Positions 1 to 10,870 of a stretch of DNA of 26,609 bases are shown piece by piece. The position numbers were made by a program, and so were the translations under genes. The notes under the pieces were generated by a model. That model was given only the letters and a program-made list of their open reading frames with translations. It did not search any database and had not been told where the DNA came from. How positions within the stretch are numbered: position 1 is the stretch's first letter; every line of letters starts with the position of its first letter. Source of the stretch: Asterionellopsis glacialis (taxonomy: Eukaryota > Bacillariophyta > Plagiogrammaphyceae > Rhaphoneidales > Asterionellopsidaceae); contig WKLE02000521.1 in NCBI GenBank assembly GCA_014885115.2, positions 921-27,529 of the forward strand, given 5' to 3'.

Positions 1-843
1 CCTACATGAATAAAATAATTAATATCTAAACAACGAAAGGTCTCGTCTGCACTTTTATTGTACTTTTAGTTCCATCACTTGATGGGGGAACAGAGTAAAC
101 CATACCTTAAGTCATTCTGATGACTTAAACGACAATCCTCCCCATGGTCAGGAGGACGAAAATGTGTTTTCGAAAAAAAATGCTAGAAAATAACATGTCG
201 TTTTGAAAAAAAGGGCATATACGCCCGGGAGTGAAAAGAGCGGCTACGACTACCTTAAAAGGGGGTAGAATGTTTTTCTTCACCGTTTTTTTTCACTCCT
301 CATCGGCGAAACCCCCCCTTCGGGTCAGATTTTCCGTGCTTTCATCTAGAATTTTTTTTTAAATTATTTTTTTCGTTTTCGGCCCCAACACACTGAGAAG
401 GACACATCTGACACTGAAATAGAGTCAGAATCAAGTATGCATTCCCTTAGCTATATAAATAAACTAATATTTTTTGAGAAATTGACCAAGAAGCTATTCA
501 GAAAATAAGAATTGCCATAATAGAATAAGTATCGTGATTTTACAGATTTTTGAGATATTATAGATATTTTAGAGTAAGAGAGTAATGGTAAAGCTTATGA
601 AAAGCTTCAGCAATTCCGGAAGAGAAATGTTTTTTTGTCATGGTCGGACGAGCGGATGTGCTTTTGTTTTTAAAAACAAAAAAAAGTAGTACTATTACCA
701 CCACTACCATGTGGGGAGGGAGTGATTACAATTAGAGACTAGCCATGCACTGATGGGGCCTTGATACGGCTAAGAAAAAGCGAATGGTCACTTTCTTAAA
801 ATGAAAGGCATTCTTCCAAGATCTAATAATTGGTAGAGATGAC
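1..843. other. Gene-free AT-rich stretch
   Basis: No ORF or RNA gene was recognised. The stretch has long A and T runs and a small perfect hairpin at 107-128. It lies downstream of the helicase-RdRP gene and must hold that gene's 3' UTR. Confidence 0.5.
107..128. repeat. Perfect 9-bp hairpin
   Basis: TTAAGTCAT (107-115) and ATGACTTAA (120-128) are exact reverse complements around a TCTG loop. The function is unknown. It could be an RNA 3'-end structure or chance. Confidence 0.5.
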
Positions 844-3800
844 TTACTTGATGTACAAACAAGGCTCCATTTCAAAGAGAATTAGCCGAGGACCACGTCT
901 GTGGGATGTTTCTGCATTTCCTACAATATGAAGTAAAAAGTCATCTGCCACATACCATGCAAAGGCCTTGGAAAAATCAGAAAGCAAAGGAAGTATCAAT
1001 AAATCTAAATCAATTGATTCATGAAAAAAAAAAATTACAATGACTAATGTACACTTACTTTGGGTATAGCAACAGGTTTTTTCCTCACTGCCAATAACGC
1101 CGTCTGCTGGTAAAGTACAGCTGCGGCAAAACCCCTTTGATCTACAGGCTTATCCAATATCAATACTTGTCGTTGTTTTTCACAATAGTTTCGCCTCCAT
1201 TCCCAAATTCGCTTTATACGCTGATCATCATTTTCGTTTGAAGCTCCTTGGGTCATCACTTTGCTCAATTCCTTGTCATAGTTTTCGGCAGCCATCTTCA
1301 TTTCATTGACATACTTTGTCTTGAAGCCATCATCCCTTAGAGAGACGTGATTGATAAAGTCAATTATATGTTTGTTTGGTTCAAATGACGATTGGTAATC
1401 ATTTTCATTCGACTTGTCATCAATCTTGCTGATCTTTTGTCCAAGTAAATCCCAAAGCTTTCCCAAAACACACGTGGAATGGTAAGTCCCGTCCCCACGT
1501 TTCTGCTGCAACGCATTCCAATGCGGCCATTGCATTTGTTCAAGGGATCTTGTATCTTCATCGTCCACTAAATCACACAAGTAATAGGGGTGGTCCACCT
1601 AAAAAAAAGAGATGAAGAAGTCATGGTTGGCTTGCTTGCTTGAGTTACAATGTTGACATTACTAAAAAAGGAGGATGAGGAGTCAAACTCAACGGCACCA
1701 AAAACAAAACTTACCTGCAGAAATGCTTGAGTTGCTACTTTTCTTGCGGATGGGCTGTCAACTCCTTTTCTGTCGCGCACTCGACTTAACAAAGTAGCCA
1801 ATTCACCAAGTTTACTCTGATGGTATCGATAGTGCCGTGCAAATCGAATGCGTTCAAGCAAGTCATAATCATGTGAATGCTTTTCAGTGAATTTTGTTGG
1901 TGGATCTTTTACAGCAAACTCTCTTGTGCTTGTATCTACTGCATCGGCATCCGAGACTTGATCGACTAGATCAGGATCCCAACAAACCCATGCTTCATCA
2001 CCATCGTAGTCACCTCCGGACATCTTGTCAGCTTCACTGCGATTGCCTTTTGTGCTCAAGACAATCCCAAGTTTGAGATAGTCAAAGAAACTTGCCATTT
2101 GGGAGCTAGAGGGACTTGGATTATCATTGATCTTGCCAGCAGCTCTTTCATACAACTTGTTTTTGGTTACAAGTTTTAATTTCCTCAAATCGCCAGCAAA
2201 GTAGGAAGGGTGGCGCATAGCAAGAACCCATTCAGAATTACGGAGATTATGCTGCACCTTTTGGTCAGGAATAGCTACAAAGGCCTCGCCTTCTTCGAGG
2301 AGCTGTGTATGGTCTGATATGTTGAAAACAGAAAGGAAATAAGTAAGGAGAATGCCCGACAGCCTCGTGACATTTGTTCTACAAATGGATGAAATTACCT
2401 GGCAGCATTCTTAGCTGAAAGCAATTGTCAATAGCGTATCTGCCCTGCAAGTTGTGAAATGGATGGCCCACGTCCAACCAATATTTGCAAAAGGTATGTT
2501 ATGTGAGTTGTGAGAGAAGGTAAAGAGCAGGGTGTCAGTCATGCTGGACTCTACGAACCTTTATGCGCATAGTTTCAATTTCTTTTCTAATAAAATCAGA
2601 CTTTTTCTGTGCAAATACAGGCTCATTTGAGTTCAGATTACATCCTGACATGCGGTGAAGAAGACCCCAATTTTCAGTCTCTTCGACAGCCCCTCCTTTG
2701 GCTTTTACCGCGGCAGCATGCTTCGTCTCCATATGGCGGAAGAGCTTCGTATTGCTTGAAAGAATGGTTTCAATTTTTTCGGTTGCCTTCTCAGCTAAGT
2801 TCACAAAGTATTCCTCTCGGACACCTCTGTGTTCTAAAATCTGAATTACTGGTGGGCTGAGACAAGCCACTGTAGGACTGTCATCCCAACTACAGATGTC
2901 AACGGTATCATACAGAGGGTCGTATAACTCGTAGCATTGTCGAATCGCTGTTGTTCTAGATTTTTCTTCAAGACATTTCATGGGTAGGTCATACTTCTTT
3001 TGACTGGGACGGCAGCATATTTTCAGTCCTTCCAAAGTCGGATCAAGTACCCACTCGCCTTTGAAGCATCCGATACGAGCCTGGAATGATGTATAAGGGC
3101 AGCAGCTATAAACCTCTTCGAGCTCGGTGTCCTCTGGAACTGGTTGCTTGTGTTTCAATTGGTAAGAGCGGTACTCCTTCCAAATAAAGTCCAGTGCTTC
3201 AGTTGACACTAATCCACAGCCATCCGTCTGAATTGCGTCCTCATATCCCTTGATATCAGGAATTACCTCGACCACACCCTGCGGTAGAATAGCTGCAGGT
3301 GTTGTTTGAGAAAAGCTGAGCTTGACACGTTTTAGTTCCTTTTCCAAGGAAATCGAAGTGTTACAAGCACGTGGTAGAAACCAATTCCTAACTTGGTCTA
3401 CAGTCAGCTCATCAATAGTTGCAATACCCGTTCCTTTCTCTGCAAAGAAAACATATTGCTGTGGTCTTTTCGTTGCCTTACACCACAGATAGCCATATTT
3501 TCTTCCGCACAACCCCTTCTCAAGTATGTTTCGAAGTGTAGCTGTGAAGCCCTTTAAAGAAAGTTCTGGGGGTGCATCAACATGGAGAAAGCGATGAGAC
3601 CCGAACTTCCGGAAGGCTCTGCGGTCAAAGGCGCGCTCTGGTCTCAACAGAACCAAACGACCTTCCCCAACAGGTTCAATGCGTGCGCGAAAGAAAAGTG
3701 TAGAGCCACCAGCAAACGACTTGTCACCTGCATTTTCATCAACGGGAAGCCCAGCTGCCGAAGCGGCATCCAGTATTTCTTCACACTCATCGAGCTCCCC

Positions 3801-6800
3801 CACAATGCCGATATCGCTATGGAGTTGCTTCAATTTACTGCAAAGGGTACTTGGGTTTCTGGCAGATTCTGTAGCAAAAAATTGGTTCACGTTTTCAAAT
3901 GCCCATTCCTCCACCACTTTTTCTCCTCTGTCGGCAATCTTTTCTTTGAGCCTCTGTAACTCAAAGCACATGAGAAACGGAGCGTTGCATAAAAGTGCAT
4001 TAGTACCTTCAGCCCAAGGTGCATCCAAAAAATCTCCAGTTAGTGTAGCTTCGAGTGGATTTATGGAGCTACCTGAATTAGTTTTTCGTCCAAACAACAA
4101 TTCTAGGTCATCTTCTTCAAGTAACTCATATTTTTTTCGCAGTTTGGTTCTCTTCGTCGAAACTGGTACGTCAGGAACTTGGTAAGTGCGCACACAGATT
4201 TTCAAAGTGCCATTTTTTAATTTTGTAGTGGAATCAGAAGAAGTTACGCTCACAGTTCTCGAGTCTCTTTCATGTCCTGTGAGTGGAGAAAGAATCTGCA
4301 GTTCGATCAAAACTCTAAATAAATCGTTGCGAATATTGTTATTTTTGCCATGAGAGTCTAACATTAATGGAATCAGAAGATGGGAGTTTTTTTTGCCTTG
4401 GCAATTGACTCTGCTTTCAAATACCTCCCAAAACAACCTTGCAGCCTGCACCTCTGTTACAGCGAAGTTGCTTTCGAGCTTCTCGACGAACTGTTTAACA
4501 AAGTCACTTACATCTCGATCAACTCTTTTCATTCCACCTATGGTTTCTCCGAGAGCAGCGCTGCAATTGTCGCACCTAGATCCTTTTGAACAGAGGAGAC
4601 GAGCAGAAACCCCATTTGGCAATTTATGCTGGGAGAGCTCTTTTGGTCGTACGTGCTCTGCCAATACTTCGTAACGGCAATCTTGGGAAACGCAATATCT
4701 TATCACCTGTCGGAGATTTTCTTGGGCCCTTTCTTTTTCCTTTCCTTCCAGATTTAGCTCTCCCGGTCTTTTTCGTAAACGAACGACATTCTTTACAGTC
4801 TCTGCATCGTGTGGCCGAAAAAAAAGGACCGCACGGCAAACTTTACCGTCTCGACCACCCCGTGCTGTTTCTTGTACAAGATCATTCAAAGAAGTTGGAA
4901 GACAGGTATGGAAAATGTATCTGATTGGGATTTCTGAATGGAAACCGCGACTCATGGCTATCCAATGCAACATAGAAAATGGTGCAACCATATTATGAGA
5001 CATGTAAAACAAATAGAGCGTACGAGGGTGACAACCGAATAGGTTCTTACACTTATTTGTGCACAATACTTGTATCTTGCCGGCATTGAAGTGCTTTATA
5101 TTTCTGTCCTTTTGATCTCCGTCTTGGTCTCCGTATACAGAAGCGGCTTTTATTTTACCGGAACGATTTAGTAGCTTTTCCATTTTTTCGCAGTTTGACT
5201 TGGTGAGACAGTAGCACAAGCATTGTGGCACTCTTTCACGTTGTAGATAGTACGCAAGTATAGACTCAATCCTTTTAGCCACCTATGTGTTATTTGGGAG
5301 GGAGGGGGGGGGGTGACAGTGAGTAACAAAGTGGGAATGAATTTTAGGGCATGCGGAAGTCCGCCTTACCTGATCATCGTTTACTTTCCTCTCGACACTA
5401 AATGCAATAGTATCTGAAAGTGGCCTTTCTGTCATAAAAAGGACAGGTTTTGACTGTCGTGAAGGGACTGCTGCCAACAAAGTTTCCCTATTTGCCGTAC
5501 CGGAAAGATAAACGAATCGAACAGATGGTAGTTCCTTGGAAAGATAAGGCACTAATTTGGTGTATGCATCCCTCGAGTTTTTTGTGCTCTCGCCAATGAC
5601 ATCAAATTCGTCAACGATGACTCTTCGTAACACCTTTGTTTTAACCATAACCTTCAACTGCTGGAGGACCAACTCCTGTTCGAGGAGTTCAGGAGTAGCA
5701 AATAAAATCAATGGACGCCGTGCCCCTGTCGAAGCAGATTCAACAATCTCTTTTAATCGCAATCCAGCACGGGGGCATGAGCTTCTTTCAGAGTCTTCCA
5801 TATTGAAAAGATTCTCAGCGTCTATGCCATCTATTCTTGAAAGTATTTTAACTTGGTTTCGTATCAAGATCTTCAGAGGTTCCACTACCAAAGTGATCCC
5901 ACCATCAATCAATGCTGCAATTTCGAAAATTTTTGTTTTCCCGTGCCCACATGGAGCCAGGAAAAACACATACTTCGACCCGTTAGGGTCAATTACTTCA
6001 GCAGATACTTCACCTTGTAACTCACGGAAGCGGAATGTCGGCATATTTTTCAGCTGCCTTCTTAAGCGTTTTGCCAGATTAGGATCAGACGCTCGGATGT
6101 CGAAAAAGTCTGAAAGTGGAGAAATTGCTCTAAGTTCCATTTCCTGTTGTTTGTATACTGTTTGCAAGCATGCCGCAATTTGGGGATGTTGCCTGAGCTG
6201 ATCAGGAATTTTCTTGATGGACTTCATCATATTTTCATACTGTTCTCTTTTTTTCTCGATTTCAATTGGAGTATCTTCCACTGCTCCAGATATTCCCAGC
6301 TGGGGTATAGGTTCCTTCATACTTAAATTGAATTCACCTTCATATTCCTTTCGAAAGTTAACCTTAAAAGCATTGCATTGGTATGCAGCTTTTTTATGGA
6401 TACTTTTTTTTGAGAGATCATCGAATTCGCCACTATCGTCGCTCGAATAGTCATGAGTTCTAAAGTGTCTTACGGAAGCTTTAATGTTCGAACCAAATGT
6501 TCGTTCGTGATTAATAACATGAATCTGCTTGATCCGGAGATGGTGTGGCCACTTATTGGTGAGCCAACATTTACAAATTTCAGTTGCAGAACATCTCAGA
6601 AGGCTTTCTTCCCTTCGGTTTACTGGGTCGACTTTTACACCAGAAGATTCCTTCTGGATAATGCTGCAGTTCTCCAGAATGTCTTTCGGAAATACATCGT
6701 AGTAGTAGTGATCTTTCCGAATTAAGTTTTTAAACGATACTTTCTCATCCCTGGAATTACAACTTGTAGTGGACCCCCCTTCAAAACTAAGGGGAACAAG

Positions 6801-7597
6801 CAACATATACAAATGACCTGGACCACAGCCGTTAAATTTTATTTTGAAACAGAGCATTAACAATACAATCTTAATCGGATTAAGAAACAAAGCAAAATGC
6901 TTTAAGAACATAGATTCTTACCTCTTTTCTGAATTATTTCTTCGTTTCCTTTCTCTATCAGAAATGACTTGGTCGCCTGGAATGTTGCAACAATCCAAAA
7001 CAGTTCTTTCAATCCGTACCGTTGTGTCTTGCCAATATAAATACAATCACCCGCCCTGTATGTTTGTCCTTGCAGATTGAATCCTTCATAATATGCCCGA
7101 CCAAGATCCGGACAATGATGAATTGAATTCTGTAAGGAATAACAGCTAGAATCAACTGATGATGGCGGTGATATTGTCGTTGTTGCAGCAACAGTTGATG
7201 GAAGCCATTTGAAGTCAACACCGCGAGTGCGGACGTTTCCGAGTGTATCCCAAAATGGACGCCCGTTCAATTGAGTAGCAGGTTCAAACAATGACTTTTG
7301 CTTCCCTTGAAGTAGTCTGGAGGGTATACTAGCAGGATTAATCGGAGGAATCCTCGAACCAATCCTTTCTCCTGGTGGTGTCACCGTCGCCATTTGTTGT
7401 TTATCTTCTTTTGGAAATGTTTTTCTAGCCTTGGAACTTGTGTTTCTCTCATTAAGTTTTCTTTTTTTAGCATTTGCTGATACGTCTCCTTCATGAATAC
7501 TGGCACCGCGATTATCATCATCATCAATACCAAAGTGCATACACTTTTTTTTCTCTTGCGGTTGGCCAGTCTCAACGTCATTATTGACATTCTCCAT
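844..7597 (-). CDS. BAH-like / RecQ-type helicase / RNA-dependent RNA polymerase fusion, spliced
   Basis: Exons by eye: 7597-6922, 6817-5370, 5282-5051, 4957-2559, 2444-2399, 2313-1715, 1598-1059, 966-844. All joins keep phase and give about 2,020 residues. The ATG at 7597 follows an in-frame stop. Residues about 169-330 resemble a BAH domain (GDCIYI, then YYDVFPKDILENC). The helicase follows: FRFRELQ (487-493), Walker A PCGHGKT (514-520), VVEPLKILIRNQV, VDEFD (627-631), LSGTA (663-667), QETARGGRDG (814-823), then RecQ zinc cysteines C874, C879, C914, C917. From about 1100 on it is a cellular RdRP: DGCGLVS, SFQARIG, RHPSYFAGD, SGGDYDGDE (catalytic DYDGD 1702-1706), YHSTCVLGKLWD, and AFAWYVADDFLL near the C-terminus. 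Known RdRPs make dsRNA from single-stranded RNA for Dicer. Coupling to DNA or R-loop unwinding is inferred. Weak points are the GTTCGT donor after 2559 and the BAH call. Confidence 0.9.
4958..5050 (-). other. Cryptic in-frame intron inside the helicase exon
   Basis: This 93-base stretch (31 codons) has no stop, so it reads straight through and the exon looks continuous. It begins GTAAGA after AAG-T and ends GGATAG, with matching phase 1 at both ends. If translated, it inserts about 31 residues between QVLCTNK and MSRGFHSEIPIRYIFH, where RecQ helicases have the short motif V segment (TNAFGMGIDKPDVR-like). Removing it restores near-normal spacing. Its length matches the other introns of the gene (85-116). 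Retention would give a full-length isoform with a disrupted motif V. Confidence 0.65.
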
Positions 7598-9180
7598 ATT
7601 CTCACAACTTTCTTATTACATAATGATTGCCAGACAGAAATGTATTCTACACCGTATCTTTTTTGGTTCCTAGCTAGCCGTAAGGTTCACAAAGTAGAGG
7701 GTTCAACGTACCATACTTACTGGGACTAGCTAGATTTGGTAAAAAGATCGCATGTGGCATGTGTCAAGAGGTGTTCTTTTTCTTATTGGTGATATCCTAA
7801 TATTGTGACGCATCGCAACAATATTAGAGTTGTCTCTACCATTGTCTCTACGGGTACTTCGTATGGTGATAGGCATGTATGTAGTCTATTATTATATATT
7901 AGATTGTACGCTTAAAGGTTAAATGGGAGAGTTTGAGAGGGGAAAAAAAGAGGTGACTTAGGAATATGGGCGTATGCCTGTAACTATGAAAAAATAGTCA
8001 ATTCTACGTTCAAACTTTACTCAGAATGTCCTGGAATAGATATGTGTTAAATTTTCTGTAATAAGATGAATCACGAATAATGTTAAATGGAAAGGGTTCT
8101 TTACAGAAGTAAATGTAGTATTTGAAAGTGTCCCTTGTACATTGTACTGTTTGGTAAGATTTGTTGTCCTGCGTACATACAGAGGTGCACTTGAAAAAAA
8201 GGTGGTTTAGGGATAAAATATGAGCTCACGAATGTATCTGTAAGTAATAAATAAAATTTGCCCATCTCATGGGCTTATTATGCTGGTTCGCGGTGTGCTG
8301 TCGGTGAGAACACACCACACAACAATCTCGAATCATACGTTTTTTGTAAACGGAATTGCGGTTGTCATCGTCGCGACGACGACCATGTTACTGGTCATCA
8401 CAGCCTTTTCTTCTTGTGATGGCCATACACGATCCTCTACAGAAACAAGTTTTTGACTGATTGTTGTGTAGTTGCGACTCTTTTGTTACAATTTGATTCC
8501 TAGAGGAATGAAAATGGTAAGAAATATGCTTTATCCATTTTTTTTTTCTAATGTAGCTAACTGCATCGTGCAAAGATGCATCTTATTTAGTTTCTCATAC
8601 CCTATCATATTTTTTATAAAATTATGATGTATAATATTTATAGGATAAATAATGTGGAACCAGCAATGTCAACACTGACGAAACAGAGGAACTGTAACCG
8701 TACTATTACTACATGTTAGAAATAAAGGTTTTTTCTACAAAAATTATATTTTTTTACAAGAACAACAAGCAACAATCAATCATCATAGTCTGCTACATGT
8801 AAAAGTTTTTGCAGAAAATAGCTTTATCCTTGGAAGAACCATCATTTCATTCTAAATCAAGCTGATTGTAAATTTTTTTAATTTAAAAGAAGGTACCGCT
8901 GAAAATATTGGAGCTATTTCAAAATAGAGTATCAAAATTCTAAGATTTTTTCTCTGCTTGCAGAAAATCAACAATCTACCAATCAAATAGTTTCAGATTC
9001 TTTAGAGATTGAAATAGTTCTAGATACAATTGATTGTTGAATAATAAGGTGTAGTAGCAAGACTGCAATAAAATTTACAGTTAAAAGAACAACAAACAAA
9101 ACAAATCCTTTTCAGGTTTTACATTTTATACGAGACTTATAGTGGACCCTGTGCAAGTCACTTCATGAGTATCACATACA
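7598..9180. other. Gene-free stretch upstream of the helicase-RdRP gene
   Basis: No credible coding sequence was found on either strand; open frames are short and of non-coding composition. It must contain the promoter of the helicase-RdRP gene, but no clear TATA box was seen near 7597. A perfect stem lies at 7797-7827 and a 12-bp palindrome, TCGTCGCGACGA, near 8370. Confidence 0.5.
7797..7827. repeat. Perfect 10-bp inverted repeat
   Basis: CTAATATTGT (7797-7806) and ACAATATTAG (7818-7827) are exact reverse complements around an 11-base loop, GACGCATCGCA. It lies about 200 bases upstream of the helicase-RdRP start codon. It could be a binding site, a small transposon remnant or a hairpin RNA element. 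Confidence 0.6.
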
Positions 9181-9432
9181 TTTTTTTCCTTGTCTTCTTT
9201 CACTTATATGCTGGATGGCCACTTGATTGTTCTTAGTTTTTAGGGTGCTGCCGTTCATTTTGATATCATCATTGTTGTGATGGATTTTGCTCATTTTTGA
9301 CCACTGCTTCTACGCAAGGTTTTTTTTACTGCTCTTTGGGATGTCAAAAATGTCATTTTATCTTTGTCTTGGCAAACTGGTGTCCCAGTCAAAAAGGGAA
9401 ATTGTGAAAAATAAGGCTGTGTCAGGCTATAT

Positions 9433-9510
9433 ATTTTTTTACTTTGAGTAAAGACAGACCCAATTGAAGAGCTAAATTTATTTTTACTTCAAGTAAAGAA
9501 TGACCCAATT
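9433..9510. repeat. Imperfect tandem repeat of about 45 bases
   Basis: Two adjacent copies share the pattern TTACTTnnAGTAAAGAnnGACCCAATT, with copy starts near 9439 and 9484. It lies near the left side of the CpG-free block and may be part of the same decayed element. Confidence 0.5.
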
Positions 9511-9658
9511 CACACCGCCATCTGAACCCTCCCATCTCATGATTAAAAAAGCAAAAATTTTCCTGGTATGGTTGATCATTGACCTGTTTGTTGAGATTAT
9601 TTTTTGGAATACCTTTTGTGGCAAACAGCTTTGTAGCTACCAGATTTGTCAAACACCG

Positions 9659-10609
9659 TAGTATGTAAGAGCACAGTGTGTAGAATTCATTAGACTCAGG
9701 ACACAACCATTATCCAAAAAGAAGCAGTACCCCATAGTCAGTGCAGTTTCTTTTGGAGGGAGGTGTCAGAACATCTCTTACTGCTCCTGTACAAAACATA
9801 CCTGATGGCACAGGATCATTTTTGCTTCAAAAAGCACCAATTGATGATGGTCAAAATGCAATGGTCATTGCAGGGTGGATGTTACTTTCCCCTTGTTCCA
9901 AGAAGATGAAGTGCTCCTCAAAGTATGGGGAACCAACAGTCCCCTGGGAACAAAGGGGGAACCAAAATTAGTCAAGAAGTGTTTGAAATTATAACTGGTC
10001 TTCTGCTGCAAGCAAAAAAAAGGAGTTTGGTATTATATCTTACCCATCATTGACTTTCAAGGTGCTAAAGAAAACATCCAGAAGGCTACAGGGATAGATT
10101 GGATGGACCTCCTTCCATTGTGTTGGCTTGTTGTATCTTGGTTAGGACAAGAGTCACCTCTGAAGTTAGAGATACTCTTGTATCCTGTCAGCAGTGGGAG
10201 GAAGTTGCATTTGTACTTTCTTCAAAGCATGTGTGACTTCAGATAATGCCTGTACAATTCAAAAAAGCACACAAACCAATATTTCTTTTGTCTTGGAATA
10301 CCTTTTCATTCTTCACCTATTAACCAGATGAATCCTGGCAGATCTTATTTATCAACTTGTGTTGTACATCTTTGTTTGTAAGCTGCCAAAATGTATATGC
10401 ATTGGCTAAAAAAAATTTGGACCAACAAATGTACAATCATTGTGTTTGTAGTAGTTACTGACATAAGGGTACAGACAATTTTGCAATTGGCTGTAAAGGC
10501 AGAGTAGAATTGGATGGCAGAGCTAGAGCTGTTGCTTTAAAAGTTGAAAGGCAAATTAGTGATGCATTAGAGCTGGACTGGTCAGAAGTTCCCTGAATTG
10601 TGCATTCAG
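9659..10609. other. CpG-free block, probable decayed methylated element
   Basis: Reading every line from 9659 to 10609 I find no CG dinucleotide in about 950 bases, while TG and CA are common. The surrounding 9190-10870 is also very CpG-poor, whereas nearby genes contain CpG freely. Broken plus-strand coding-like segments lie inside: 9741-9971, a shifted frame near 9865-9995, one at about 10022-10245, and one at about 10478-10600 that includes KGRVELDGRARAVAL. They are separated by stops and frame changes. I cannot assign them to a transposon family. Known biology: methylated transposons lose CpG by deamination. That this is such a relic is an inference. Confidence 0.45.
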
Positions 10610-10870
10610 ACGAGGGAGTTGAAATTGCATTACATGACAGGAAACAAGCTGATTAAAGAGAAAGGCGGTTCTACTAGTGTGTCATACAAAAAAAATCACT
10701 GCACTTGAAGGTGACAAATCTGTTGAAGATAACTTCTTGGAGTGTATTGACAATAATATATGAATAGCTAAGAAGATTTGTGCAACAAGATCCAAAACAA
10801 ATTTACTGTATTTGTGGTTCATTTTACAGAACAAAATTGACTTGAAAAGGACAGGTACCCTACCAGTTAC

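Noticed and set aside
201..330. GC-richer patch with GGGC/GCCC and GGAGG/CCTCC pairs suggesting a structured RNA
   Set aside because: Stems are only 4-5 bp and I could not fold it into a tRNA, snRNA or snoRNA pattern with the expected boxes.
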